A DNA stretch of 64,000 bases from Cyclobacteriaceae bacterium (GTDB lineage: Bacteria; Bacteroidota; Bacteroidia; Cytophagales; Cyclobacteriaceae). The stretch spans positions 62,001 through 126,000 of the forward strand of contig JAHBUC010000007.1 in the NCBI GenBank assembly GCA_019638275.1. Reading direction: 5' to 3'. The position numbers and the translations under genes were made by a program. Below, piece by piece: positions 51,679 to 60,511 of this stretch (within the stretch, counting starts at the first letter, position 1; every line of letters begins with the position of its first letter). The notes beneath the pieces were generated by a model. That model was not told the DNA's origin, searched no databases, and saw nothing but the letters and a program-made list of their open reading frames with translations.

Positions 51679-52014
51679 TTACCCCATCATGCCGCTTAAA
51701 TCAATACCTGGGATGTTAGGAAGCAGGCCTTCGGTACTTTTTCGTAATTCTTCTTTTGCCATTACTTCTGCTTCTTCAGCAGCTTTGTTTACCGCGGCCA
51801 CGATTAAATCCTGAACGATAATTTTATCTTCGGCTTTAAGCAAGGTAGGATCAATATCTACCGCAAGCAGTTTCCGTTTGCCGTTAACGGTTACTTTTAC
51901 CATACCGCCACCAGATTCTCCGTGGGTGGTAAGTTTATCAAGATTATCCTGAGCTTCTTTAATGCGGGCCTGAACTTCTTTCATTTTGCCCATCATCTTC
52001 ATCATGTCAAACAT
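51679..52014 (-). CDS. YbaB/EbfC nucleoid-associated protein
   Basis: A 111-residue protein of the YbaB/EbfC family that binds DNA as a dimer. It shows an N-terminal helix with MMGKMKEVQARIKEAQDNL, a beta hairpin (GGGMVKVTVNGKRKLLAVDI), and the family's C-terminal helix with a glycine-rich end (LPNIPGIDLSGMMG). The length is normal. Often it is co-transcribed with recR and dnaX, but here it lies between a T9SS cargo gene and a glycosyltransferase gene. Confidence 0.93.
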   Translation of the reverse strand: MFDMMKMMGKMKEVQARIKEAQDNLDKLTTHGESGGGMVKVTVNGKRKLLAVDIDPTLLKAEDKIIVQDLIVAAVNKAAEEAEVMAKEELRKSTEGLLPNIPGIDLSGMMG

Positions 52015-52073
52015 AGCGCAGCAATTAAGGTAATCAATAGAAATTTAATCAGGGCGCAATCTACGATTTATTA

Positions 52074-53975
52074 CTACTTCCTACGAAGCAGTACCACGGA
52101 TCCGGTGCGTTTAAATGACCGGCCCGCAAGGTCAATGAGATCAGCGGTGAATACATACGTACCTTCAGGTTGTTCTTTTCCGCGATAGGTACCGTCCCAA
52201 CCGTTATCACGATCGGTAGTAACAAACAACAACTCGCCCCAACGGTTAAAAATGCGCATCTCAAATGAAGCGATGTATTGTCCAAAAACTACAAAGGTCT
52301 CATTATCAACCGGGCCTTGTCCATCTGGTGTGAAGGCTGTTGGGTAAAATAATTTTGGTTCCTTGATCAGTATGATTTCATTTGAAACGGCTTCACCCAA
52401 ACCTGCTTCATTGGCCACTGCTTTAATGATATACCGACTTACCTGATTGTCAGGATCAATGTCGGAATCAGTGTAGGCGGTTGTTCCCGCAGTAACGGTA
52501 ATGCTTTGTATGAGAACCCCCTGTTCGTTATACTTCTCGATCCGGTACTCCTCAACTCCTGCCGACCATCCGGTATAGGCACTCCAACTGAGAGAGGAGA
52601 AGTTTTCGCGGGTTAGCACTCCGCTTAAACGTATGGGACAAATTTCACTTCCTGTTGGGGCAGCATTGCCACATACGTCTGTATAACCAACCTGATAGCA
52701 AAATTCGCCCTCGGTTGTATAGCTTGCATCCGTAAACTGCGGAGTCCCCGATTGACCAATAAGTTCGGCATTTGCTCCGCCTGATTTTCTAAAAATCCGG
52801 TAAAGACTTGTTTGAAAAGCAGGATCTTGTTGCCAGGTTATGTCTGCTCCTTGTGTTACAATGGCTGTTGCGTTGGTTATTGCCGTTGGAACATCAGATG
52901 AAAAAGCCGTTACGCATTTCGCCAACGAAATGCTCAGACTCCCATTGGAGTAGTTTGATACCACTTGATAGCAATAGTCTGTTTTACAGACCGTAGTGTT
53001 ATCGGTAAACGAAGTTGCTCCTGTGGTTGTAAGCAATGTGGCATCACGCTCAAGGGAAAAGTTTGTGATGCCTGTTGTGTTTGTGATCCAGTTTAGTTGG
53101 TTTTGATTGTTTTGTGCAGCAGCATCGAAGTTTGCGCTGCAAATTACGTTTGAATAATTTGTGGTGTTATTACAAGGATCATAAGCACCCAATCGGAAAC
53201 AGTAGTAATTATCGTCAGGTCGTAGATTAGTTACTGAAACAGTTGATGTGTTAAACAGGGTTTGCGCCAACTGAAAGGTTGTATTGTTGTTGGTTGCAAT
53301 TTCAAGCCGGTATTGTATGTTGCTTGCGCCTGAAAAGTTAAGATCAATGCGATCGGAACTCATAACATTCAGTTGATTAATGAAGGGTGCAGGCAAGGTG
53401 GCCAGGGCTTCAATCATTTGCGTATTGGAGCCGCAGTTATCATCGGCATTAACATCTTTACCCCGAACGGATATGGTTTTGTTCCCGCTGCTGGCATAAG
53501 TATGGTTGGCAATAGCCAATAAGCCTTTGGGTACCTGAACTTCCGGACTGCCATCATTGAAGTTAATGATGTACGCATCGTAGTTTGTGTCGGTAACGCG
53601 AACCTGAACTTCATTCCCACTACAGGTAACCATATTAAATGATGGAGGAGTGTTTGCGGTTACGATTATTTGAATTACGTCAGTCGGGGGATTCATAGCC
53701 TGGTACAAAACCGATAAGGTATATACACCCGGTTGCGTGTAGGTGTGCGTAAAGGAATTTTGCGCCCCGGGAGATCCATCTCCCCAATTCATATTACAGG
53801 GTTTGGTTGGAGTACACTCGTCTGTAGTTAGAAGATTGGCATTAAGAATAGTGACGGTTAGTGGAGCGCATCCTTTCCGCTCATCCACCTGAAATCTACC
53901 ATTCTGGCTCGCGTATTGTGCGTTTATCAGAAATGAAGTGAGAAAGAAGAAGCCAATAAAAAGCCTTACTATCAT
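52074..53975 (-). CDS. T9SS-exported protein with gliding-motility type C-terminal domain
   Basis: A 633-residue secreted protein. It has a signal peptide (1-19, ending LINAQ), then a PKD-like domain (about 30-110, with DGSPGAQNSFTHTYTQPGVY), a second PKD-like domain, several fibronectin-III-like modules, and the type B T9SS sorting domain in the last 90 residues (FYPTAFTPDGQ...FNRWGELLF...WDGTYRGKEQPEGTYVF). It is cell-surface or secreted material exported by the Por system. Its ATG overlaps the end of hutH by 4 bp. Function is unknown. Confidence 0.9.
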   Translation of the reverse strand: MIVRLFIGFFFLTSFLINAQYASQNGRFQVDERKGCAPLTVTILNANLLTTDECTPTKPCNMNWGDGSPGAQNSFTHTYTQPGVYTLSVLYQAMNPPTDVIQIIVTANTPPSFNMVTCSGNEVQVRVTDTNYDAYIINFNDGSPEVQVPKGLLAIANHTYASSGNKTISVRGKDVNADDNCGSNTQMIEALATLPAPFINQLNVMSSDRIDLNFSGASNIQYRLEIATNNNTTFQLAQTLFNTSTVSVTNLRPDDNYYCFRLGAYDPCNNTTNYSNVICSANFDAAAQNNQNQLNWITNTTGITNFSLERDATLLTTTGATSFTDNTTVCKTDYCYQVVSNYSNGSLSISLAKCVTAFSSDVPTAITNATAIVTQGADITWQQDPAFQTSLYRIFRKSGGANAELIGQSGTPQFTDASYTTEGEFCYQVGYTDVCGNAAPTGSEICPIRLSGVLTRENFSSLSWSAYTGWSAGVEEYRIEKYNEQGVLIQSITVTAGTTAYTDSDIDPDNQVSRYIIKAVANEAGLGEAVSNEIILIKEPKLFYPTAFTPDGQGPVDNETFVVFGQYIASFEMRIFNRWGELLFVTTDRDNGWDGTYRGKEQPEGTYVFTADLIDLAGRSFKRTGSVVLLRRK

Positions 53976-55465
53976 ACCAGCGAAAATTCGCGAATAAATT
54001 TTTCAGCTTTCACCATATCCTGATGAAGCACCCGATCTTCTTCTACAAACGGTACATGCTCACGGAAAGTATGCAAGAACTCCTCCAATACAACCGAACT
54101 TTTTAGAGGCCTGCGGAAATGCATGGCTTGTGCGGCTGTAATCAGTTCAATAGCTAAAACATGGTAAACATTATTGACCACCCGATAGGCTTTTGTTGCC
54201 GCGTTCGCGCCCATGCTCACATGATCTTCCTGGCCGTTGGAAGAAACGATGGAATCGACTGATGCGGGTGTGCAAAGCTGTTTGTTCTGACTAACCAGTG
54301 ATGCGGCTGTGTATTGTGGAATCATCATTCCGGAATTGATACCGGGATTGGCCACAAGGTAATTGGGTAAATTACGAGAACCCGAAATAAGCTGGTAGGT
54401 TCTACGCTCGGAAATACTACCTAATTCTGCTACAGCAATAGCCAAATGATCCAATGAAAGGGCTAACGGCTGACCATGAAAATTTCCTCCAGAGATGATC
54501 ATATCTTCTTCCGGGAAAATCAGCGGATTATCGGTTACGCTGTTTACTTCTGTCAGGATGGTTTCAGCTGCGTAGTTAAGTGCATCCAGGCTTGCGCCAT
54601 GTACTTGCGGAATGCAACGAAAAGAGTACGGATCCTGAACGTGTTTTTTAGGTTGGTTGATCAGTTCGCTTCCTTTTAAAAGATTAAAAATCTCTTTTGC
54701 CACTTCGCCCTGACCATGCTGCGGCCGGATGTTATGAACCTGTGATAGAAACGGTTCTATGCGACCATCAAAGGCATCCAATGAAAGTGCACTGATCATG
54801 TTGCTGAGGCGAAGCAAACGCTTTGCATGTAATAAACACCACACTCCGTACGCACTCATAAACTGTGTGCCGTTCAACAGCGCCAATCCTTCCTTTGCTT
54901 TAAAATGAATCGGTTGCCAATTCATCTGTTTATTGATTTGATTGCCGGATTTCCGTTCACCGTTTACCGTAACTTCACCATCGTCAATCAGGGTAAGCGC
55001 CAAGTGTGCCAATGGAGCCAAATCACCTGAAGCGCCAAGCGAGCCCATCTCATAGATTACCGGATAAATGTTATTGTTGAAATAATCAGTCAGGCGTTGT
55101 ACGGTTTGCAATTGAACGCCTGAGTGACCGTACGAAAGTGACTGTACTTTTAGAAACAGCATCAGGCGCACAATCTCTTCAGGTACTTCAGGACCGGCAC
55201 CGCACGCATGCGACTTCACTAAATTTTCCTGAAGTTTTTCAAGTTGATCCGGGGCGATGTAGGTGTTGTACAAGGAACCAAAACCGGTGTTGATGCCGTA
55301 AACGGGTTGTGATGTGTTTTTGATTTTTTCATCCAGGTATTCGCGGCAACGGATAATTTTTTGCTGCACCTCATCCGATAGCTCAAGCGTTAATGATTGA
55401 AAGGTAATCTTATCAAGATCGGACAACGTAAGTTTAGCGGTAGAAATGGAGTGTTTGAGGTTCAC
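53972..55465 (-). CDS. hutH: histidine ammonia-lyase family protein
   Basis: A 497-residue MIO-type ammonia-lyase that deaminates histidine (or a related aromatic amino acid). The MIO tripeptide Ala145-Ser146-Gly147 lies in GSLGASGDLAPLAHLAL, the catalytic Tyr is Tyr56 in VYGINTGFG and the second Tyr region is QDPYSFRC. The GTG at 55465 is preferred since it avoids overlap with hisS; an ATG at 55507 would add 14 residues and overlap by 37 bp. hutU, hutI and hutG are not nearby, so tyrosine or phenylalanine as substrate is possible. Confidence 0.88.
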   Translation of the reverse strand: MNLKHSISTAKLTLSDLDKITFQSLTLELSDEVQQKIIRCREYLDEKIKNTSQPVYGINTGFGSLYNTYIAPDQLEKLQENLVKSHACGAGPEVPEEIVRLMLFLKVQSLSYGHSGVQLQTVQRLTDYFNNNIYPVIYEMGSLGASGDLAPLAHLALTLIDDGEVTVNGERKSGNQINKQMNWQPIHFKAKEGLALLNGTQFMSAYGVWCLLHAKRLLRLSNMISALSLDAFDGRIEPFLSQVHNIRPQHGQGEVAKEIFNLLKGSELINQPKKHVQDPYSFRCIPQVHGASLDALNYAAETILTEVNSVTDNPLIFPEEDMIISGGNFHGQPLALSLDHLAIAVAELGSISERRTYQLISGSRNLPNYLVANPGINSGMMIPQYTAASLVSQNKQLCTPASVDSIVSSNGQEDHVSMGANAATKAYRVVNNVYHVLAIELITAAQAMHFRRPLKSSVVLEEFLHTFREHVPFVEEDRVLHQDMVKAEKFIREFSLV

Positions 55466-55470
55466 GCAGG

Positions 55471-56838
55471 TTAGGCTAAGTGTTGAATGATTTGTTCTGT
55501 ACTCCATTTTTGCTGCTCACCTGTAGTCATGTTTTTTACAGCAAATACTTCTGTTTTTAATTCTTCTTCGCCAATGACAATGGTAAACGGGATGCTTTTT
55601 TTATTGGCATAGTCGAGTTGCTTTTTCAGTTTAGAAACTTCCGGGTATACCTCGCTGGAAATACCTTTTTGACGCAAGGCAGTAAGCAGTGCAAGTCCGT
55701 GTTGCAACGTATTGTCATCAAAATGACAGATCAACACCTTTGATGATGCGTTGGCCTCTACCGGAAATAGGTTAAGCTCATCCATGGCATCGTAGATGCG
55801 ATCAATACCAAACGAAATGCCCACACCCGAAAGCTTTTCTTTCGAACCGAACGCTTGCGTAAGGTTGTCGTACCGGCCGCCACCGCTTACGCTGCCAATG
55901 GCCACGTTATTGATTTTTACTTCGAAGATGCATCCGGTGTAATAGCTGAGGCCGCGCGCCAGGGCAACATCAAAGTCTACATGATCGGATGACGATTGAT
56001 AATGACCTAACAAGTCAAAAGCAGTTTTTAAGTCATCAATACCTTTTTTGCCGGAGGCTGAGGTAGCAAAAGCGTTTAGCAATGTATTCAGTTTCTGCTC
56101 CGGACTTCCGGGAGTTTTCAGTAATTCAAAAAGTTTATCCTGTTGCTGTGTGGTAAATCCTTTTTCCGATAATTCTTTCCGTACATTTTCTTCCCCGATT
56201 TTCTCGAGTTTATCAATGGCAACAAACAAGTCGGCCTCTTTTCCGGTGGCGTTCATGGTTTCAGCAATCCCGTTCAGTACACCCCGGTGATTTATTTTGA
56301 TCGTATAATCTGCAATGCGCAGCAACGCCATCACTTCCTTAATCATTAAAATAATTTCAGCTTCACAGATAATTGAATCCGTACCCACCACATCGGCATC
56401 GCACTGGTAAAATTCACGGTACCTTCCTTTTTGCGGGCGGTCGGCACGCCAAACGGGTTGTATCTGGTAACGTTTAAAAGGCAACGTGATTTCGTGCCTG
56501 TTCATCACTACGTAACGGGCAAAGGGAACGGTGAGGTCGTAGCGGAGGCCTTTTTCGGAAATGTCGTTGGCTACGAGTTTCGAATTACGGGTTTCAAGTT
56601 TTGTGGCATCAACATTTTTTAAAAAATCGCCACTATCCAGAATTTTAAATAACAACTGATCCCCCTCATCTCCATACTTCCCCGTTAAAGTGGACAGGTT
56701 TTCCATTGCTGGCGTTTCCAGGGGCTGGAAACCGAACTTTTGAAAAACTGAGCGAATGGATTGGAGAATGAAGTTGCGCCTGGCCATGGTTTGAGGGCCA
56801 AAATCCCGCGTTCCTTTTGGTAATGAAGGTTTTTCCAT
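55471..56838 (-). CDS. hisS: histidyl-tRNA synthetase
   Basis: A 455-residue class II synthetase that charges tRNA-His. The class II motifs are seen as FQPLETPAMENLSTL with GLRYDLTVPFARYVVMN (motif 1-2 region), PVWRADRPQKGRYREFYQCD (motif 2), and GSVSGGGRYDNLTQAFG with GVGISFGIDRIYDAM (motif 3). The anticodon domain occupies the last 95 residues or so. It heads the minus-strand operon hisS-hutH-cargo-ybaB-GT2. A promoter lies directly upstream. Confidence 0.96.
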   Translation of the reverse strand: MEKPSLPKGTRDFGPQTMARRNFILQSIRSVFQKFGFQPLETPAMENLSTLTGKYGDEGDQLLFKILDSGDFLKNVDATKLETRNSKLVANDISEKGLRYDLTVPFARYVVMNRHEITLPFKRYQIQPVWRADRPQKGRYREFYQCDADVVGTDSIICEAEIILMIKEVMALLRIADYTIKINHRGVLNGIAETMNATGKEADLFVAIDKLEKIGEENVRKELSEKGFTTQQQDKLFELLKTPGSPEQKLNTLLNAFATSASGKKGIDDLKTAFDLLGHYQSSSDHVDFDVALARGLSYYTGCIFEVKINNVAIGSVSGGGRYDNLTQAFGSKEKLSGVGISFGIDRIYDAMDELNLFPVEANASSKVLICHFDDNTLQHGLALLTALRQKGISSEVYPEVSKLKKQLDYANKKSIPFTIVIGEEELKTEVFAVKNMTTGEQQKWSTEQIIQHLA

Positions 56839-56845
56839 ACTGGGG

Positions 56846-56853
56846 CAAAGCTA
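56846..56853 (-). promoter_or_regulatory. hisS promoter, -7 element (minus strand)
   Basis: CAAAGCTA reads TAGCTTTG on the minus strand, matching TAnnTTTG. It lies seven bases upstream of the hisS ATG (56838), so a near-leaderless mRNA is expected. No firm -33 element was seen. Confidence 0.45.
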
Positions 56854-56923
56854 ATACGATTGCCGATAGCTAGGGAAAACGGGGGTAATTTTGCTCCTAA
56901 AATCACAATATTTCGGGCTGGCT

Positions 56924-56954
56924 TTTGCCCATCTGCCGGAAACCCTTATTTTTG
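56924..56954 (+). promoter_or_regulatory. promoter with -33 and -7 elements
   Basis: TTTG at 56924-56927 and TATTTTTG at 56947-56954 are separated by 19 bases, an excellent match to the Bacteroidota consensus. The next start is the 50-aa gene at 56978. Confidence 0.75.
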
Positions 56955-56977
56955 CGCTCCTTTTAACACAAAAAGTC

Positions 56978-57130
56978 ATGGCAGTTACCCGTTTAAAAAG
57001 AAAGAACCGTAAAGATAAATCGAAGGCAGCGGTAAGGCGTCAATCGCTGAAAAACCAGAATGCCAAGCCGGTTATCAAGAACGTGGATATCGAAAAAATC
57101 AAGGAAGAATTTAAGGCGAAGAAGGTTTAA
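56978..57130 (+). CDS. small basic protein (50 aa)
   Basis: A 50-residue, very basic protein: VTRLKRKNRKDKSKAAVRRQ, then helical KNVDIEKIKEEFKAKKV. It has a strong promoter, an intrinsic terminator and core-like codons. The positive charge suggests RNA or ribosome binding. Short proteins with a NVDIEKIKEEF-like tail are known to me in Bacteroidota, but the family function is unknown. The start at 56978 is preferred; the frame stays open upstream of the promoter, which cannot be translated from it. Confidence 0.75.
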   Translation: MAVTRLKRKNRKDKSKAAVRRQSLKNQNAKPVIKNVDIEKIKEEFKAKKV

Positions 57131-57158
57131 TTTTCCTTTTCTGGTGAAAGACATTATA

Positions 57159-57187
57159 AACCCTTGCCGTTGGCGAGGGTTTTTTGT
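57159..57187 (+). terminator. intrinsic terminator
   Basis: AACCCTTGCC (57159-57168) pairs with GGCGAGGGTT (57172-57181) with one G-T wobble and a three-base loop. TTTTTTGTTTT follows. It ends the small basic protein's mRNA. Confidence 0.85.
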
Positions 57188-57256
57188 TTTGGTGGGTTAC
57201 CATTCTGTGTTGTATTTGATAAAATTTCAAATTACTTTAAAACCAGATTAACCACT

Positions 57257-57832
57257 ATGAACGACTTCACCACCTGGTGGGAGGGTCTCAACCTCTCCTT
57301 GAAAATTTACTGGGCACTGGCCATTCCCTTTACGTTGTTTTTTCTGTTGCAACTCGTACTCTCGTTTATGGGAGGCGATGTACCGGATGATACCCCAGAT
57401 GCTGAGGTAGAGGCTGACACCGGAATTGGTTTTCAATTCTTTACACTGAAAAATCTTGTTGCTTTCTTTTCAATCTTTGGCTGGACGGGCATTGCTTGTA
57501 TCGATTCGGGTTTATCGGAGACCACTTCATTGATTATTGCCTTGGTTGCTGGTCTGATTATGATGACGGTGATGGCTTCTATCTTTTATTTTCTAGGCAA
57601 AGCCAATGCGGATGGTACATTGAAAATGAAAAACGCGTTGGGTGGAGTGGGTGAAGTTTACATGACTATCAAAAGTAAAAGAGGGGGTATTGGAAAGGTT
57701 CAGATTAAAATTCAGAATTCCTTGCGCACGCTTGATGCTATGACAGATGATGATCAGGATATCCCGACAGGAAAAATAATTACCGTCACACAAGTTATTA
57801 ATGATTCTATATTGGTTGTAACTGCTAAATAA
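57257..57832 (+). CDS. NfeD-like membrane protein
   Basis: A 191-residue protein. It has a short N-terminal helix, three or so membrane helices (about 18-40, 72-92, 98-122) and a C-terminal OB-like beta domain (about 130-191, with VGEVYMTIKSKRGGIGKVQI). This is the layout of NfeD/YuaF-like partners of flotillins. Its gene precedes the flotillin by 13 bp, the normal NfeD-flotillin pairing, and the pair likely organises membrane microdomains. The ATG at 57257 is chosen; the frame is open upstream but would overlap the terminator. Confidence 0.8.
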   Translation: MNDFTTWWEGLNLSLKIYWALAIPFTLFFLLQLVLSFMGGDVPDDTPDAEVEADTGIGFQFFTLKNLVAFFSIFGWTGIACIDSGLSETTSLIIALVAGLIMMTVMASIFYFLGKANADGTLKMKNALGGVGEVYMTIKSKRGGIGKVQIKIQNSLRTLDAMTDDDQDIPTGKIITVTQVINDSILVVTAK

Positions 57833-57845
57833 ATTTCCATACACA

Positions 57846-59381
57846 ATGAATCCATTTATTCTGCCCATTGCCACGCTGGCCGTACTGTTTGTCTTCGTGG
57901 TGCTTGTTACATTTTTTAGGCGTTACAAGCGTTGTCCTTCCGATCGGATTTTAGTTGTATACGGTAAAGTTGGGGGTGGTTCGGCCCGGTGTATTCACGG
58001 GGGCGCCTCCTTCATCTGGCCTGTGTTTCAGGATTATTCCTTCATGGACCTTACACCAATTTCCATTGAAGTAAACCTGACCAATGCACTAAGTAAGCAA
58101 AACATCCGGGTGGATGTGCCTTCGCGTTTTACAGTGGGTATTTCAACCGAAACAGGAATCATGGAGAATGCAGCTGAGCGTTTGCTCGGTTTGCAACGCC
58201 AGGATATCCATGCACTTGCCCACGACATCATTGTAGGGCAGATGCGTTTGGTGGTGGCCATGATGGACATTGAAGAAATCAACACCAACCGCGAGCAGTT
58301 CTTGAGTAACGTATCACACAACGTAGAGGCGGAATTGAAAAAGATCGGTCTAAAGTTGATCAACGTAAACTTCACCGATATCCGTGATGAGAGTGGTTAC
58401 ATTGAGGCATTGGGTAAAGAAGCGGCTGCAAAGGCGATCAATGAAGCAAAAATTCGCGTGGCTGACCAGGAGCGTCTTGGAGACATTGGTAAAACGGAAG
58501 CTGAGAAGGAGCGCGATATTAAAGTAGCTGAAATGATCCGCGATCGCGATACACAAGTTGCGGTAACGGTTAAGGATAAGGAGGTATTGATTGCCGGGGC
58601 GAAACGCGATGAATCCATTGGTAAAGTGGAAGCAGAAAGGGATACACGTGTTAAATCTGCTGAAGCCAATGCGGTTGCTGTAAAGGGTGAGAACCAATCG
58701 AAAATAGCTATTGCCAATTCTGATTCTGAACGTAGGGAACGTGAAGCAGAAGCGCTACGAAAAGCTATAGCGGCAGAAAAAGTTCAATCGGCAAAAGCCC
58801 TGGAAGAAGCTTACGTAGCGGAACAGCTTGCTGAAAAGGCACGTGCAGAACGGGAACGTGCTTCACAAAATGCAAACATTGTGGTTGCAGCTGAGATTCA
58901 GAAACAAAAGGCAATCATTGAGGCGCAGGCAGAAGCTGAAAAGATTCGCGAACGCGCAAAAGGTGAGGCGGACGCCATCTTTTTGAAACAGCAAGCGGAA
59001 GCGAAGGGTATTTTTGAAATCCTGACCAAGCAGGCGGATGGTTTGAAGCAGATTGTGAGTGCAGCCGGAAACAATTCAAAAGATGCCGCTATGCTCATCA
59101 TCGCAGATAAACTTCCGGAATTGGTTCGCTTGCAAACGGAGGCTATTAAAAATATTCAGATTGATAAAGTTACAGTGTGGGAAGGTGGTCAATCGAAAGA
59201 TGGTAAGACCTCTACCGCAAACTTTATATCGGGGTTGTATCAATCGGTGCCGCCATTGCATGAAGTGTTTAAGATGGCAGGGCTCGATTTACCAACCTAT
59301 TTAGGTCAGCAATCCGAGCAAGAGAAAAAGGTTACGCCACCTGCTGATCCGGATCCAACTCCACCGGAGAAGAAAAAGTAA
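57846..59381 (+). CDS. flotillin-family (SPFH/YqiK-type) membrane protein
   Basis: A 511-residue protein. It has one N-terminal membrane helix (3-25, FILPIATLAVLFVFVVLVTF), a SPFH/band 7 domain (about 30-200, with KRCPSDRILVVYGKVGGGSA), then a very long Ala/Glu/Lys coiled-coil (about 200-400) and a C-terminal stretch including PADPDPTPPEKKK. Flotillins form large ring-like oligomers in membrane microdomains and act with NfeD proteins. It is co-transcribed with the NfeD-like gene, and an intrinsic terminator follows. Confidence 0.92.
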   Translation: MNPFILPIATLAVLFVFVVLVTFFRRYKRCPSDRILVVYGKVGGGSARCIHGGASFIWPVFQDYSFMDLTPISIEVNLTNALSKQNIRVDVPSRFTVGISTETGIMENAAERLLGLQRQDIHALAHDIIVGQMRLVVAMMDIEEINTNREQFLSNVSHNVEAELKKIGLKLINVNFTDIRDESGYIEALGKEAAAKAINEAKIRVADQERLGDIGKTEAEKERDIKVAEMIRDRDTQVAVTVKDKEVLIAGAKRDESIGKVEAERDTRVKSAEANAVAVKGENQSKIAIANSDSERREREAEALRKAIAAEKVQSAKALEEAYVAEQLAEKARAERERASQNANIVVAAEIQKQKAIIEAQAEAEKIRERAKGEADAIFLKQQAEAKGIFEILTKQADGLKQIVSAAGNNSKDAAMLIIADKLPELVRLQTEAIKNIQIDKVTVWEGGQSKDGKTSTANFISGLYQSVPPLHEVFKMAGLDLPTYLGQQSEQEKKVTPPADPDPTPPEKKK

Positions 59382-59386
59382 AATTC

Positions 59387-59422
59387 AAACCCACTTCGGT
59401 TGCGATCGGAGTGGGTTTTTTA
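59387..59422 (+). terminator. intrinsic terminator after flotillin gene
   Basis: AAACCCACT (59387-59395) pairs with AGTGGGTTT (59410-59418), followed by a T-run. The loop contains a smaller pairing (TCGG/CGGA region). Confidence 0.85.
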
Positions 59423-59456
59423 TTTCTTGCAGGCCTTTAAAAATTATTATCTGAGC

Positions 59457-60233
59457 ATGGCTGTATTGAACCTTGTTTGCTGGAATGTGAATGGTATCCG
59501 GGCGATTATCAAAAAAGATTTTCTGAAAGATGTAAAAGCCATGGCACCCGACATGCTGTGCCTTCAGGAAACAAAAGCTACAGTTGAAGATGTAAAGAGC
59601 GTGATGGAGTTGTTGCCTGAGTATAAGAGCTATGTGAATGCATCGAAAGCACGACAGGGTTATTCCGGCACGGCTATCTTAACTAAAACAGAGCCGATAT
59701 CTGTAACATACGACATGGCCATTGAGGAGCACGACCAGGAGGGTAGGGTGGTAACGGCAGAGTTTGACAATTTCTTTCTCGTTACGGTGTACACGCCCAA
59801 TGCAGGTGAAGGTTTAAAACGATTGGAATACCGCTCGAAATGGGATGAAGTATTCCGGAATTTTGTGTCCGGATTAAACCGAAGAAAACCCGTAATCATT
59901 TGTGGTGATCTGAATGTAGCCCATCAGGAAATTGACATTGCGCGGGCAAAGGAAAATTATAACAAGTCGGCTGGATACACACAAATTGAAATTGATGGCT
60001 TTCAGAAATTACTGGATGCTGGATTTGTGGATACCTTCCGTCATTTTAATCCGGAAGAAGTAAAATACACGTACTGGAATTACATGTTTAATGCCCGTGC
60101 CCGAAACGTGGGTTGGCGCATCGATTATTTTCTTGCCGATAAGTCTTTACTCGATAACGTCAAGCAGACTTCAATCTATAACGAATACCACGGATCAGAT
60201 CATTGCCCGATCGGGTTAACCATAGATATTTAA
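59457..60233 (+). CDS. xth: exodeoxyribonuclease III
   Basis: A 258-residue exonuclease III/AP endonuclease for base excision repair. The N-terminal metal site is LVCWNVNGIRAI (Asn7 or nearby) with LCLQETKAT supplying Glu. Catalytic Asp and Asn are in ICGDLNVAHQEIDIAR, and the terminal SDHCPIGL supplies the Asp-His pair. All key residues are present. The start at 59457 is preferred to an upstream in-frame ATG at 59400, which would sit within the terminator stem. It overlaps the convergent gene by 4 bp. Confidence 0.95.
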   Translation: MAVLNLVCWNVNGIRAIIKKDFLKDVKAMAPDMLCLQETKATVEDVKSVMELLPEYKSYVNASKARQGYSGTAILTKTEPISVTYDMAIEEHDQEGRVVTAEFDNFFLVTVYTPNAGEGLKRLEYRSKWDEVFRNFVSGLNRRKPVIICGDLNVAHQEIDIARAKENYNKSAGYTQIEIDGFQKLLDAGFVDTFRHFNPEEVKYTYWNYMFNARARNVGWRIDYFLADKSLLDNVKQTSIYNEYHGSDHCPIGLTIDI

Positions 60234-60505
60234 TTCAAAATGTATAGAATTAATACGGCTGCCGAAAGCAGCAGAAATAATCTACGTACACGCATATCGG
60301 CACGGTAGACCGACCAATGTGTTGACAATCCAAGGGTAAGGAAGAAACCAAAATCCAATAAAAGTCTCGCTGTTGTTCGTTCAGCAAACTCGCCCTCAGA
60401 AACTAGTGGAAGCGCTAAATTAAATTCTCTGGATAATAACGCAAGTATTGTAATCAGTGCGATGATGTAGTGCAGAACGAAAGCCAGAATGCCCAGGTGT
60501 TTCAA
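60230..60505 (-). CDS. small integral membrane protein
   Basis: A 91-residue protein with three hydrophobic helices (about 6-24, 48-62 and 74-90) and polar loops (SEGEFAERTTAR; YRADMRVRR). The arrangement of positive residues suggests the last loop is cytoplasmic. It lies 6 bp after murA on the same strand and so probably belongs to the operon. The family is not recognised, and no function can be given. Confidence 0.65.
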   Translation of the reverse strand: MKHLGILAFVLHYIIALITILALLSREFNLALPLVSEGEFAERTTARLLLDFGFFLTLGLSTHWSVYRADMRVRRLFLLLSAAVLILYILN

Positions 60506-60511
60506 GCGCTA

